From: Novosphingobium silvae
GTDB lineage: Bacteria; Pseudomonadota; Alphaproteobacteria; Sphingomonadales; Sphingomonadaceae
Direction of reading: 5' to 3'
DNA length: 64,000 nt
Assembly: GCF_009856825.1 (NCBI RefSeq)
Contig: NZ_WVTD01000009.1
Location: 62,001-126,000 of the forward strand
Shown: positions 8,958 through 19,070 of the stretch, piece after piece
How the letters are laid out: each line of letters opens with the position of its first letter
Numbering within the stretch: the stretch's first letter is position 1
Translations under genes and position numbers: made by a program
Notes under the pieces: model-generated
Seen by the model: only the letters and a program-made list of their open reading frames with translations
Told to the model about the DNA's origin: nothing
Database searches by the model: none

Positions 8958-10004
8958 TCAGGCCCGTTCGCGCGCGGGGTTCAGCGCCTGCATGATCTCG
9001 GCGAGGATGCCGGTCGCCACTTCCCACGGCGACTTGCCGAGCCCCGCGATACCGGGCGAAAGGTGCAGACGTTCGAGTTCCTGTGCGCTCGCGCCGGCCG
9101 CCTCCAGCGCGGCAAGGCGCTGCCCCGCGCGGGATTTGGCGCCGATCATCCCGACATAACCCGCGCCGCCGCGCAGCGCGGCAAGGCATCCGCCAAGGTC
9201 GTGGTGATCCTCGTGCGTTGCGCCGAGGTAGGCGGTCCAGCGGTCCACCCCCAGGTGGGAGAGGGCCTGCGCCGGTTCTTCGCGCAGGTAGCGCGCGACC
9301 GGGAATGGCGGCGGCTCGTGCGGGCCGCCGGGGCGCAGGAGGATCGTCTCGAAGCGTGCCATGGCACCCAGCCGGGCGACCGCCAGCGCGCCCGGATCGC
9401 CGCCGGACACGATCAGGCGACGCGGCGGATCGTAGCGGCGCGCCAGCCGGAAGGGCTCCTCGCGAAGATCGAGCAGCGGCGCGGTATCGAGCACAGTGTG
9501 GGGCGGGGTGTCGGGCGCGGGGACGGCCTGCTTGTCGCCATCGCTGACCCAGGTGCACGAGCGGCGCTGTGTCCAGTGACGCAGCAGCGCGGTCACGGCG
9601 GGCGCATCTGGCGCCACGCGCTCGAGCAGGACGTGGAGCGCCCCGCCGCAACGCAGGCGAAGGTCGATCCAAGGGCTGCCCGCGCCGTAGTGGAGGCGGC
9701 GCGCCTTACCGTCGGCGAGCACTTGCGCGGCGTGGTTGGCGACGTCGCCTTCGATGCAGTCGCCCGAGAAATAGCCGGTGGCGGCGATGCCCCCGTGCTT
9801 CCCTTGCGCGAACAGCATCTGCGCGCCGGGGCCGCGCGGTGCGCTGCCCGCAACCTTGTAGAGCGTCGCGAGGGCTGCCGGCCTGCCGGAGGAGACCACC
9901 GCAGCCAGGGCGGGGCGAACATCGTCCACCCAGCCGAATTCGGGCCATTGCGCCTCCTCGATCTCGCCGGAGAGAAGCGGGGCCTGGTCGACGATCGTCG
10001 TCAT
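8958..10004 (-). CDS. XdhC/CoxI family molybdenum-hydroxylase maturation protein
   Basis: 348 residues. The N-terminal XdhC-CoxI domain carries L-Y-K-V-x-G-S-A-P-R-G-P-G-A-Q-M. The C-terminal Rossmann-like XdhC_C domain shows the G-Y-V-G-M-I-G-A-K-S-R and L-S-P-G-I-A-G-L-G segments. The family protects and inserts sulfurated molybdenum cofactor into xanthine-dehydrogenase-type enzymes. Its ATG (10002-10004) shares one base with the TGA of the upstream tetR gene, showing operon coupling. No target large subunit is in the window. Confidence 0.9.
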   Translation of the reverse strand: MTTIVDQAPLLSGEIEEAQWPEFGWVDDVRPALAAVVSSGRPAALATLYKVAGSAPRGPGAQMLFAQGKHGGIAATGYFSGDCIEGDVANHAAQVLADGKARRLHYGAGSPWIDLRLRCGGALHVLLERVAPDAPAVTALLRHWTQRRSCTWVSDGDKQAVPAPDTPPHTVLDTAPLLDLREEPFRLARRYDPPRRLIVSGGDPGALAVARLGAMARFETILLRPGGPHEPPPFPVARYLREEPAQALSHLGVDRWTAYLGATHEDHHDLGGCLAALRGGAGYVGMIGAKSRAGQRLAALEAAGASAQELERLHLSPGIAGLGKSPWEVATGILAEIMQALNPARERA

Positions 10005-10621
10005 CACGCCTGGACCGGCCGCCGCTCGAGCGTGTCGCCCACGAGCGGGGCGATCACCAGACGGTGCAGGATCGTCGCAACTTCCTCGGGCGAGTGGGTG
10101 GGTGCGGGCGCCTCGCCGTCCTGCGCGAGCCACCAGGCCAGGATGTCGAAAGTGGAGCCGGTGCCGTGGACTACGCCAAGGTCCGAAGGCAGCCAGCTGT
10201 TGCGGGAAACCGCGCCGTCGATCAGGCCGCGCGCCTGCCGGATGAACTCGTCCCGCACGAGAGCGGCCGCTCCGCCGGTGAGCAGCGCGGACCACAGCAT
10301 CGCGTGCTCCGACACGTGGACGCAAAGCGCCAGCGTGGATTCGTAGCTGTTGGCCTCGTAGAGGATCGGGATCGTGCGCTCGAGCAGGTCTGCGATCTCG
10401 GCCGAGGCGACATCGGCCAGCAGCGCCTCCTTTGTGGGGTAATGGCGGAAGAAGGTGGCATAGCCGGTGCCCGCGCGCGCGGTGATCTCGCGGATGGTGA
10501 GCTGGTCGAAAGGCTTTTCCTCGAGCAGCGCGAGCAGCGCGGAAGTCAGGGCATGGCGCGATCGCACCTGGCGCGCGTCGGTGGGGGCTTCGCGGCGAAG
10601 GCCGTTCAGGCTGGTTTCCAT
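10004..10621 (-). CDS. TetR/AcrR family transcriptional regulator
   Basis: 205 residues. The N-terminal helix-turn-helix (about residues 18-65) contains L-T-I-R-E-I-T-A-R-A-G-T-G-Y-A-T-F-F-R-H-Y, a clear TetR DNA-binding signature. The C-terminal ligand domain is unassigned. First gene of the operon with xdhC and the mobA-like gene, so it probably controls molybdenum-hydroxylase maturation. An inverted repeat CCCGT/ACGGG (10629-10633 and 10643-10647) just upstream of the start is a candidate autoregulatory operator. Confidence 0.9.
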   Translation of the reverse strand: METSLNGLRREAPTDARQVRSRHALTSALLALLEEKPFDQLTIREITARAGTGYATFFRHYPTKEALLADVASAEIADLLERTIPILYEANSYESTLALCVHVSEHAMLWSALLTGGAAALVRDEFIRQARGLIDGAVSRNSWLPSDLGVVHGTGSTFDILAWWLAQDGEAPAPTHSPEEVATILHRLVIAPLVGDTLERRPVQA

Positions 10622-10725
10622 GATCCGTCCCGTATCATTGGCACGGGCGCGTGTCTAACCGAGCTCTGGCGCGGCAGTGCGCAGGGCCTTCAGTGCAGCG
10701 GTGAGCGGGGCTCACCCGACGCGCG

Positions 10726-11466
10726 TCAGACCTGGCCGATGCGATCCGCGAAGAGGAGGCGGCCGCCCGAAAGGTGCCAGAGCGCCTCGTTGAAGTCGGT
10801 GTTGCTCATGGCGAAGCAGCCCTCGCTGCGGCCGAGCTTGCCCCATTTTTCCACCATCGACGGGTCGACGTACCAGGCCGGGTGCATGACGATGGCGCGC
10901 GGCAGCGCCATCGAGTTGTCGTGGTCGAGGCCGAGCAGGCGGATCGAGGTGCCGTACTTGCCCTTATACCATTCCGCCGTGAGATAGGCTCCGCGCGACG
11001 TGGCTTCCGAACCGGGCACGTTCGAAAAGCTCTGCAACCAACCGCTGTGGGCCGGGTCCGAGCCGCGCCCGTGCGCGACGAGGAACGAGCGCATGGTCCC
11101 ATTCTCAAGGTTGGCGAAGTGCAGGCGCGGCTGTGAGGAGGGCTGCGCGAAATCCACCACGCCCACGATGTCGGAGCGCCAAAGATGGCCGCGAACGCGC
11201 TGCGCCTGCCTTGCGGCGACGTCGAGGACGCGGCGCTGGTAAGGGGTGAGCCCATCGGCGGCGGCGGGAGCGGAGGCGATCGCGCCGGGGTACGATCCGG
11301 CGAGGGCTGCATTGGACGAGGCCGGAGGTGGGGTCGCCACGGTGCCAGCCATTTCCGCTGCATCGCCGATGCCTTCTGCGGCAAAGGCGCGCGATGGCAG
11401 TGCCAGGCCAAGGCCCGCGACCAAACCACCCTTCAGCACTTTTCTTCTGCTATGCGACCGATCCAT
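10726..11466 (-). CDS. Murein L,D-transpeptidase catalytic domain protein (YkuD_2 type)
   Basis: 246 residues. The N-terminus D-R-S-H-S-R-R-K-V-L-K followed by a hydrophobic helix and A-F-A resembles a Tat-type signal, so the protein is periplasmic. The catalytic region contains V-A-H-G-R-G-S-D and the nucleophile segment G-R-S-E-G-C-F-A-M near residue 220, typical of the PF13645-like branch of L,D-transpeptidases. Likely acts on peptidoglycan crosslinks or lipoprotein anchoring. It stands alone between tetR and phaZ. Confidence 0.85.
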   Translation of the reverse strand: MDRSHSRRKVLKGGLVAGLGLALPSRAFAAEGIGDAAEMAGTVATPPPASSNAALAGSYPGAIASAPAAADGLTPYQRRVLDVAARQAQRVRGHLWRSDIVGVVDFAQPSSQPRLHFANLENGTMRSFLVAHGRGSDPAHSGWLQSFSNVPGSEATSRGAYLTAEWYKGKYGTSIRLLGLDHDNSMALPRAIVMHPAWYVDPSMVEKWGKLGRSEGCFAMSNTDFNEALWHLSGGRLLFADRIGQV

Positions 11467-11697
11467 GGTTGCCCATATAACGCAACCGGCCCCGGGGTTC
11501 TACCGAGTCGTCGCAGGATCGGCGCAGGGGCGGAGCGTTTCGACGCACGATGGCGTTAGGCGGCCGCACCGAAGCCGACGCCCCCGCCGTAATGAAGGCG
11601 GGAACGAACAGCGTGGGGACGAGCGGCAGGCTTGCCGCCCGCACCGTCCGTCCCCTTCTGCCTTTTGCAAACCATTTCGCCGTTACCGCGACGCGCT

Positions 11698-12942
11698 TCA
11701 GGCCGCAACTTCCGCCGGCTTGCGGCTGTGCGTGTATATCCATTCTTCCAGAACCGGCGCGATGCGCTTGCGCCACTTGCTGCCGTTGAAGATGCCGTAG
11801 TGGCCCACTTCGGCGGCAAGGAAGTACTTCTTGCGGCTGTCCGGCAGGTGGCTGGCAAGGTGCAGCGCGGCACGCGTCTGGCCGATGCCGGAAATGTCGT
11901 CGCGCTCGCCCTCGATGGCCAGCAGCGCCGTGTCGCGGATGCCGGAAAGGTCGATCACTTCGCCCCGGTGGACGAATTCGCCCTTGGGCAGCGAGTGTTT
12001 CTGGAACACGTGCTCCACCGTCTGGAGATAGAACTCTGCGGTCATGTCGCACACCGAGCGATACTCGTCGTAGAAGGCCTTGGTGGCGTCCGCGCTGTCG
12101 CCGTCGCCTTCGACGAGATGCTTGAACATCGCATAGTGGCTCATCATGTGCGCGTTGAGGTTCATCGCCATGAAGCCCGTGAGCTGCAGGAAGCCGGGAT
12201 AGACCTTGCGGCCGGCGCCCGGGTAGGCGAGCGGCACCGTGGCGATCACGTTGTGCTCGAACCAGGCGAGCGGCTGCTGGATGGCAACGTCGTTGACGCT
12301 GGTGGGCGCCTCGCGCGTGTCGATGGGGCCGCCCATCATGGTCAGAGTCGCGGGGCGGCAGGGATGCTCGCGCGCACCCATCACCGCCGTCGCAGCATAG
12401 GCGGGGACCGAGGGCTGGCACACCGCCAGCATGTGCGTGCCCGGGCCGATGTGCTCCAGGAAGCCGATCACGTAGTCGATATAGTCATCGAGGTCGAACT
12501 CGCCCGCGCTGGTGGGCACCAGCTTCGCGTCCGCCCAATCGGTGATGTAGACCTCGCAGCGTTCGATCATGCGGGCCACGGTGCCGCGCAGCAGGGTGGC
12601 ATAGTGGCCGCTCATCGGCGCGACGATCAGCAGCTTTGGCGCGTGCTCGGCAAGGCCCGGATGGTTGAAGCGCAGGAGATTGCCGAAGGGGCGGTGAAGC
12701 ACGATCGATTCGGTTACCGGGTGCACCTTGCCGTCCACGGTCACCGTCTCGATGTCGAACGCGGGCTTGCCGCGCGGCGCGGCGGCGTGGGCGAAGACTT
12801 CCAGTGCCGAGGCTAGGACCGGGCCAAAACCCAGGTAGCCCACGGGAAGAGCTGGATTGCTGAGCATTTCCGCGCTGACCGAAGCCCACGCGGCCGCACC
12901 GCCGAGCATGGTGCGCTGCAGTTCATAGAGGTTGTAGAGCAA
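11698..12942 (-). CDS. phaZ: Intracellular polyhydroxyalkanoate depolymerase
   Basis: 414 residues of the PhaZ family that mobilises stored polyhydroxybutyrate. The nucleophile is Cys175 in the L-A-V-C-Q-P-S-V-P segment, where esterases normally have Ser; this Cys is characteristic of the intracellular depolymerases. M-S-G-H-Y-A-T-L-L-R-G-T and the late E-V-G-H-Y-G-I-F-N-G segment with the catalytic His are present. Monocistronic and divergent from the ABC exporter. No PHA synthase is in the window. Confidence 0.93.
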   Translation of the reverse strand: MLYNLYELQRTMLGGAAAWASVSAEMLSNPALPVGYLGFGPVLASALEVFAHAAAPRGKPAFDIETVTVDGKVHPVTESIVLHRPFGNLLRFNHPGLAEHAPKLLIVAPMSGHYATLLRGTVARMIERCEVYITDWADAKLVPTSAGEFDLDDYIDYVIGFLEHIGPGTHMLAVCQPSVPAYAATAVMGAREHPCRPATLTMMGGPIDTREAPTSVNDVAIQQPLAWFEHNVIATVPLAYPGAGRKVYPGFLQLTGFMAMNLNAHMMSHYAMFKHLVEGDGDSADATKAFYDEYRSVCDMTAEFYLQTVEHVFQKHSLPKGEFVHRGEVIDLSGIRDTALLAIEGERDDISGIGQTRAALHLASHLPDSRKKYFLAAEVGHYGIFNGSKWRKRIAPVLEEWIYTHSRKPAEVAA

Positions 12943-13148
12943 GGTCAGTCTCCTGGCCGGACGCGGCGGGAACGGCCGCTTTTAGCCCATCATCTGGGCA
13001 TTAGGGCTAAATGGTGCAACGCGGCAATCACGATTTTCGCCATGGCCCCTTCGCAAGCGCAGACCGCTTCATCGCGAATTGCTTCCGCAACCCTTGCGGC
13101 GCGGCGCGGCCCTTTTCCTCCCGCGCGCTAAGCTGTAAGGGCGCGCGG

Positions 13149-15017
13149 ATGGATGGGACGCAGGGCAGATCGACAGCGCCGCAAGGCATTTCTCCAGCCG
13201 AGGAGGGCGTGCCTCCGGCCGGCGGGGGTCGCAGGCGAAAGCGCGAGCGCGAGCGCGCGAATCTCGGCCCGCTGTTCATGGTCTGGCGCGAACTGCTCAA
13301 GTACCCGGGCCGGATGGCGACGGCTGGACTGGCGCTGGTCACCACGGCGGTCTCCACGCTGGCGATCCCCTTCGGCTTTCGCCAGATCATCGACCAGGGC
13401 TTTGCGCAAGGCGCGGACCCCCGGGCCATCGGCTGGTGGTTCGCGATGCTGATGGGCGTGGTGGTGATCCTTGCCGTCGCCACCGCGATCCGCTTCTATT
13501 CCGTTTCCTGGCTGGGCGAGCGCGTGGTGGCGGACATCCGCCTCACCGTGCAGCGCCACCTCCTGACGCTGGCGCCCGCCTTTTTCGAGGAGAACAGCCC
13601 CAAGGAAATCTCCTCGCGCATGACTTCGGACACCGCGATCATCGAACAGATCGTGGGGACGACGGTGTCCGTCGCGCTGCGCAACGCGATCATGGCGGTG
13701 GGCGGGGTAATCTACCTCTTCATGCTGGCGCCGGGGCTGACGGCGGGACTGATCGTGGCGATACCGCTGGTGATCCTGCCCATCGCCGCGTTCGGCCGCC
13801 GCCTGCGCGCGGTCTCGCGATCCAGCCAGGACCGGGTGGCGGACATCGGCGCGCTGACCGCCGAAGTGCTCGGCGCGCTCAAGGTCGTGCAGGCGTTCAA
13901 CCAGGAAACCCGCGAGCGCGAGCGTTTCGCCGCCGCCGTGGAGCGTACGTTCAACACCGGCAGGCAGCGCATCAAGATCCGCGCGATCATGACGGCGGTC
14001 ATCATGTTCCTGATCTTCGGCGCGATCACGCTCATCATGTGGCGCGGTGCCATCGGCGTTGCGGAAGGGACGATCACCGGCGGCACCATCGCGGCCTTCG
14101 TCGTCACGGCGGGCATCGTCGCGGGAGCGTTCGGCTCGCTCACCGAAGTCTACGGCGATCTCGTGCGCGGGGCGGGCGCGGCCAGCCGCCTCGCCGAGCT
14201 GCTGGGCGAGCGGCCTTCCATCGCCGCGCCGCCCCGTGCGCTGCAACTGCCCGAGCCGCCGCGCGGCAAGCTCGCCTTCGAGCGGGTCACCTTCCGCTAT
14301 CCCTCCCGTCCCGAGCTTCCCGCGCTGCACGACTTCTCGCTGAGCATCGAGCCCGGCGAGACAGTGGCCATCGTCGGCCCGTCGGGCGCGGGCAAGTCCA
14401 CGCTCTTCCAGCTTGCCGAGCGGTTCTACGATCCGCAGGGTGGCGCCATCAAGATCGATGGGGTGCCGCTCGCCTCGGCCGATCCCGCGCAGGTTCGCGC
14501 CCGGATTGCGCTGGTGCCGCAGGAAGGCGTCCTGTTCGCCGCCACCGCGCGCGACAACTTGCGCTATGGGAACTGGCAAGCCGACGATGCGGCGATCTGG
14601 GAGGCGGCGCGCGCCGCCAATGCCGAAGGCTTCCTACAGGCGCTTCCCCAGGGCCTCGACACATTCCTGGGCGAGGACGGCGGGCGGCTTTCGGGCGGGC
14701 AGCGCCAGCGCATGGCGATCGCCCGGGCGCTGCTGCGCGATGCTCCGATCCTGCTGCTCGACGAGGCGACCAGCGCGCTCGACGCCGAAAGCGAGCGGCT
14801 GGTGCAGGACGCGCTCGACCGCCTCATGGCCCACCGCACGACGCTGGTCATCGCGCATCGCCTCGCCACCGTGCGCCAGGCGGACCGCATCGTCGTGATG
14901 GACGGTGGCCGGATCGTGGAGCAGGGCACGCACGATAGTCTGAGCAGGGCAGGCGGGCTCTATGCGCGCCTCGCCTCGCTCCAGTTCGAAGGCACTTCGG
15001 CGACGCCGCTGGCCTGA
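13149..15017 (+). CDS. ABC transporter with fused membrane and ATPase domains (MsbA-like)
   Basis: 622 residues. About 45 residues of basic cytoplasmic N-terminus (R-R-R-K-R-E-R-E-R) precede six membrane helices. The ATPase domain has Walker A G-P-S-G-A-G-K-S-T, signature L-S-G-G-Q-R-Q-R and Walker B I-L-L-L-D-E-A-T-S-A-L-D. Half-transporters of this kind form homodimers that export lipids, peptides or drugs. The start ATG 13149 is chosen over longer frames because sequence upstream is not protein-like. Cargo unknown. Confidence 0.9.
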   Translation: MDGTQGRSTAPQGISPAEEGVPPAGGGRRRKRERERANLGPLFMVWRELLKYPGRMATAGLALVTTAVSTLAIPFGFRQIIDQGFAQGADPRAIGWWFAMLMGVVVILAVATAIRFYSVSWLGERVVADIRLTVQRHLLTLAPAFFEENSPKEISSRMTSDTAIIEQIVGTTVSVALRNAIMAVGGVIYLFMLAPGLTAGLIVAIPLVILPIAAFGRRLRAVSRSSQDRVADIGALTAEVLGALKVVQAFNQETRERERFAAAVERTFNTGRQRIKIRAIMTAVIMFLIFGAITLIMWRGAIGVAEGTITGGTIAAFVVTAGIVAGAFGSLTEVYGDLVRGAGAASRLAELLGERPSIAAPPRALQLPEPPRGKLAFERVTFRYPSRPELPALHDFSLSIEPGETVAIVGPSGAGKSTLFQLAERFYDPQGGAIKIDGVPLASADPAQVRARIALVPQEGVLFAATARDNLRYGNWQADDAAIWEAARAANAEGFLQALPQGLDTFLGEDGGRLSGGQRQRMAIARALLRDAPILLLDEATSALDAESERLVQDALDRLMAHRTTLVIAHRLATVRQADRIVVMDGGRIVEQGTHDSLSRAGGLYARLASLQFEGTSATPLA

Positions 15018-15194
15018 GCCGCGCGACCTCCCGGCACGGGATATGGTTCCCGGCAACATCGCCGCTGCCGTTCGCATCCGGTGCGGCGCCATTTTCGGCT
15101 GGCATTGCTTGATGTTGCAATTATGTTGCGCGCCATAGCGGGGACGTCCGTTCCCGCCCCCATCTCGTCGTCCCCCAATCGAAAAGGTCAGGAC

Positions 15195-17345
15195 ATGTCT
15201 CGCTTCACCGGCAAGGCGCTTGCATCCAGCGTCGCTGTTTCCCTTCTCGCGCTGAGCTTCGCCGCTCCCGCGCTCGCGCAGGACGCCGCTCCTGCCGCCG
15301 CCACGCCCTCGCTCGCGCCCTCGTCCGACTGGGGCAAGTTCGGCGTGCAGACGCAGTGGGTCGACAAGTCCGCGAAGCCGGGCGACGATTTCGACGCCTA
15401 CGTCAACGGCGTGTGGAACAAGACGGCGGAACTGCCTGCGGACCGTACCCGCTGGGGCTCGTTCATCGAACTGAACGATCTTTCCGAGCAGCGCGTCCAC
15501 GCCATCATGGATGAACTTGTCGCTTCCAACCCGGCACCGGGCAGCGACGGCGCACGCATCGCCGCCGCGTGGAAGGCGTTCATGGACACCGACGCGATCA
15601 ACGCCGCCGGCCTCGCGCCCGCACGGCCGTATCTCGGCCGGATCATGGCCGCGAAGACGCCGGCGGACATCGCCCGGCTCTTCGGGCAGCCCGGCTTCGC
15701 CTCGCCGATCGGCGCCTACGTCAATGCCGACGACAAGCAGAGCGACATCTACGCCCTCAACCTCGGCATCTCGGGCCTCGGTCTGCCGGATCGCGATTAC
15801 TACCTGAAAACCGACGAGCGTTCGGTGGCCCTGCGCGACAAGTACAAGGCCTACCTCGCCTTCCTGCTCGGCAAGGCCGGCTACGCCGATCCGCAGGCCG
15901 CCGCGCAGTCGGTCCTCGCGCTCGAAACCAGCATCGCCCGTGCCGACTGGGACCGCGCCGCCGCGCGCAACCCGGACCTCACCTACAACAAGGTTCCGGT
16001 GGCCGAGTTCGAAGCGCTGGGTTCGCCGGGCGTGGTGCGCGCCTTCCTCGAAGGGCTGGGCGCACAGAAGGCAAGCTATGTCCTCATCGCCGAGATGCCC
16101 CCGACGGCCGAGGAGCAGAAGGCGGCTCGTCTGGATCCCGCGAAGATGGCCGCACAGTTCGGCCCGGGCATGCCTGCCGTCGTCAAGCTGATCGAGACCA
16201 CGCCTCTCGCCACCTGGCAGGCCTATCTGGCGGCGCATTTCCTGCGCTCCAACGCGCCTGTCCTGCCGTCCGACATCGACCAGGCGACCTTCGACTTCTA
16301 TGGCCGCACGCTGAGCGGACAGCCCGAGCAGCGCGCCCGTTGGAAGCGCGGCATCGCCGCGGTCGAGGGCATGGCAGGCGAACTCGTGGGCAAGATCTAC
16401 GCCGAGAAGTATTTCCGGCCCGAGCAGAAGGCCGCCATGAACGATCTGGTCGGCAACCTGCGCAAGGCGATGGCGGCCAACCTCAAGGACCTGGCCTGGA
16501 TGAGCCCGGCCACCCGCGTCGAGGCGGAAGCCAAGCTCAATGCCTTCACGCCCAAGATCGGCGCGCCCGACACGTTCAAGACGTATGAGGGCCTGACCTT
16601 CTCGGCCACTGACCCGCTCGCCAACGCGATCGCCGCGGGCAAGTGGGAAGGCGATTTCCAGATGGCCCGCATCGGCCAACCCGTGGACCGGGCCGAATGG
16701 GGAATGCTGCCCGAGACGGTGAACGCCTACTACAACCCGACCTACAACGAGATTGTCTTCCCCGCTGCGATCCTGCAGCCGCCGTTCTTCAACCTCTCGG
16801 CCGACCCGGCGGTGAACTATGGCGGCATCGGCGCGGTGATCGGCCACGAGATGGGCCACGGCTTCGACGATCAGGGCGCCAAGTCCGACGGCACCGGCAA
16901 CCTGCGCGACTGGTGGACCCCGGCCGACAAGGCCGCGTTCGAGAAGATGCAGGACAAGCTGGCCGCGCAGTACGATGCGCTCTGCCCGTTCGATGAAGGC
17001 AAGACTTGCGTCAACGGACGCCTTACCATGGGCGAGAACATCGGCGACCTGGGCGGCCTGAGCCTGGCCTACCGCGCCTACAAGCTCTCGCTGAACGGCA
17101 AGGAAGCGCCCGTGATCGACGGCTTCACCGGCGACCAGCGCTTCTTCATGGGCTGGGCGCAGGTCTGGCGGTCCAAGGTCCGTGAGGAGCAGGCGCGCCA
17201 ATTCCTGATCACCGATCCCCACGCGCCGCCGCAGTACCGCATCAACGGCATCGTTCGCAATTTCGACGAGTGGTACAAGGCGTTCAACGTCAAGCCCGGC
17301 GACAAGCTCTATCTCGCGCCGAAGGACCGCCTGCGCATCTGGTAA
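15195..17345 (+). CDS. M13 (neprilysin/PepO) family zinc metallopeptidase
   Basis: 716 residues with a signal peptide ending near A-L-A-Q-D. The zinc site H-E-M-G-H is at about residues 551-555, preceded by the substrate-strand N-A-Y-Y-N-P-T-Y-N-E-I-V-F-P-A and followed by E-N-I-G-D-L-G-G, which supplies the third zinc ligand. Length and order match periplasmic or secreted M13 oligopeptidases. The start was set at 15195, where the signal peptide begins. The GC-rich inverted repeat following the stop (about 17,352-17,392) may help end the transcript but lacks a T run. Confidence 0.95.
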   Translation: MSRFTGKALASSVAVSLLALSFAAPALAQDAAPAAATPSLAPSSDWGKFGVQTQWVDKSAKPGDDFDAYVNGVWNKTAELPADRTRWGSFIELNDLSEQRVHAIMDELVASNPAPGSDGARIAAAWKAFMDTDAINAAGLAPARPYLGRIMAAKTPADIARLFGQPGFASPIGAYVNADDKQSDIYALNLGISGLGLPDRDYYLKTDERSVALRDKYKAYLAFLLGKAGYADPQAAAQSVLALETSIARADWDRAAARNPDLTYNKVPVAEFEALGSPGVVRAFLEGLGAQKASYVLIAEMPPTAEEQKAARLDPAKMAAQFGPGMPAVVKLIETTPLATWQAYLAAHFLRSNAPVLPSDIDQATFDFYGRTLSGQPEQRARWKRGIAAVEGMAGELVGKIYAEKYFRPEQKAAMNDLVGNLRKAMAANLKDLAWMSPATRVEAEAKLNAFTPKIGAPDTFKTYEGLTFSATDPLANAIAAGKWEGDFQMARIGQPVDRAEWGMLPETVNAYYNPTYNEIVFPAAILQPPFFNLSADPAVNYGGIGAVIGHEMGHGFDDQGAKSDGTGNLRDWWTPADKAAFEKMQDKLAAQYDALCPFDEGKTCVNGRLTMGENIGDLGGLSLAYRAYKLSLNGKEAPVIDGFTGDQRFFMGWAQVWRSKVREEQARQFLITDPHAPPQYRINGIVRNFDEWYKAFNVKPGDKLYLAPKDRLRIW

Positions 17346-17444
17346 GCCCTGCCGCCTCTCCCCTTCCGGCGCGGTCCGGACGGGGGGAGGCGCAAAATAC
17401 CGCAGCGCGGCATGTGCGCGGTTGACTTGCCCGCCCCATGCGGC

Positions 17445-18275
17445 ATGACCATCGCGGTGATGGACCTTACATTCACCGCGATCCTCCTCGGCATTGTCGA
17501 GGGCCTCACCGAGTTCCTGCCGGTCTCCTCGACCGGCCATCTCATCCTTGCAACGCGCCTGTTCGGCTATGATTCCAGCATATGGGCGACGTTCAACATC
17601 GTCATCCAGCTTGGCGCCATCCTGGCCGTGATCGTGCAGTTCTGGCGCACCTTCCTCGCCGTGGGCACCGGCCTGCTGAAGCTCAATCCCACGTCCATCC
17701 GCTTCGTGCGCAACGTGCTGCTGGCGTTCATCCCCTCGGCGATCCTGGGCCTGCTGCTCAACGACTGGATCGAAGGCCTGCTGGGTGAGCCCGCGGTGGT
17801 CGCCTGGGCGCTCATCATCGGCGGCATCGCGATCCTCGGGATCGAGAAGGTGGCCCGCCCCGGACCGCTCACCGGCGTGGCGGAACTTCCCGCCCGCCAG
17901 TGCCTGGGCGTAGGGCTGGCGCAGTGCCTTGCCATGGTGCCGGGCGTCAGCCGCTCGGGCGCGACGATCATGGGCGCACTGCTCATGGGGATCGAGCGGC
18001 GCACGGCGGCCGAATTCAGCTTCTTTCTCGCCGTACCCACGATGATGGGCGCCACCACGCTGGAACTGGTCAAGCATCACGAAGCCCTGATGGCCGGCAC
18101 CGGCCCGGTGGGCTGGACCGAGATCGCCATCGGCTTCTTCGTCTCGTTCGTGGTGGCGCTTGTCGTTATCAAGGCGTTCATGGCCTTCGTCAGCAAGTCG
18201 GGCTTCGCACCTTTCGCGTGGTATCGCATCGTCGCGGGCGTCGTGGCGCTCGTGCTTCTCTCGCAGGCGGCCTGA
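17445..18275 (+). CDS. uppP: Undecaprenyl-diphosphate phosphatase (BacA)
   Basis: 276 residues, multi-pass membrane enzyme that recycles the undecaprenyl-diphosphate carrier of cell-wall and surface-glycan synthesis. The two family motifs are present: G-I-V-E-G-L-T-E-F-L-P-V-S-S-T-G-H near the N-terminus and P-G-V-S-R-S-G-A-T-I in the middle. Starts at 17445 or 17460 both give normal proteins; neither has a clear ribosome-binding site. The stop is three bases before ppk2, so the two genes are likely co-transcribed. Confidence 0.95.
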   Translation: MTIAVMDLTFTAILLGIVEGLTEFLPVSSTGHLILATRLFGYDSSIWATFNIVIQLGAILAVIVQFWRTFLAVGTGLLKLNPTSIRFVRNVLLAFIPSAILGLLLNDWIEGLLGEPAVVAWALIIGGIAILGIEKVARPGPLTGVAELPARQCLGVGLAQCLAMVPGVSRSGATIMGALLMGIERRTAAEFSFFLAVPTMMGATTLELVKHHEALMAGTGPVGWTEIAIGFFVSFVVALVVIKAFMAFVSKSGFAPFAWYRIVAGVVALVLLSQAA

Positions 18276-18278
18276 GCC

Positions 18279-19070
18279 ATGGGGAACGCTTCGGACAAGC
18301 TGGGCCGCAAGGACTACCAGAAGCTGCTGGAGCCGCTCGAGGAAGAGCTGGTCGGCATGTCGCGCTGGGCGCAGGCGAGCGGGGCGCGCATCGTCGTCCT
18401 GTTCGAGGGGCGCGACACGGCCGGCAAAGGCGGCGCGATCAAGGCGCTGTCGGGCCAGCTCAATCCGCGCCAGTGCCATGTCGTGGCGCTGGCCGCGCCG
18501 AGCGAGCGCGAGCAGGGCCAGTGGTACTTCCAACGCTACGTTCCCCATCTCCCCGCCAGGGGCGAGATCGTGCTGTTCGACCGTTCCTGGTACAACCGCG
18601 CCGGGGTGGAGCGCGTCATGGGCTATGCCGACGAGGACGAGGTGGCCGCCTTCCTGCGCCACGCGCCCGTGTTCGAGAAGCTGCTGGTCGACGATGGCAT
18701 CCTGCTCTTCAAGTACTGGCTCTCCTGCGACCAGGAGAAGCAGGAAGAGCGCTTGGCCGAACGGGCGCAGGATCCGCTCAAGCGCTGGAAGCTCTCGCCC
18801 GTCGATATCGCCGCGCGCGAGAAGTACGACGAATACACCCGCGCGCGCGAGGCGATGCTGGAGGCCACTCATACCGCCCACGCGCCCTGGACGCTGGTGG
18901 ACTTCAACGACCAGAAGCGCGGTCGCCTCACCCTGATTCGCGACTTCCTCGACCGGCTGCCCGATACCGCCGTCGCGGCGCCCGAACTGCGCCTCCTGCC
19001 GCTGCCCGGACAGCCCTCGCACGAGGAATTCGGCGTTCTTGAGCCGATCCCGCCCTTTCCGGTGCCCTGA
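18279..19070 (+). CDS. Polyphosphate kinase 2 family protein
   Basis: 263 residues, single-domain PPK2. Walker A F-E-G-R-D-T-A-G-K-G-G is at residues 42-52 and the lid/Walker B D-R-S-W-Y-N-R-A-G-V-E follows near residue 108. The family phosphorylates nucleoside mono- or diphosphates with polyphosphate. Length fits class I. The C-terminal ~35 residues are Pro-rich and may be a local extension. Tightly linked to uppP. Confidence 0.93.
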   Translation: MGNASDKLGRKDYQKLLEPLEEELVGMSRWAQASGARIVVLFEGRDTAGKGGAIKALSGQLNPRQCHVVALAAPSEREQGQWYFQRYVPHLPARGEIVLFDRSWYNRAGVERVMGYADEDEVAAFLRHAPVFEKLLVDDGILLFKYWLSCDQEKQEERLAERAQDPLKRWKLSPVDIAAREKYDEYTRAREAMLEATHTAHAPWTLVDFNDQKRGRLTLIRDFLDRLPDTAVAAPELRLLPLPGQPSHEEFGVLEPIPPFPVP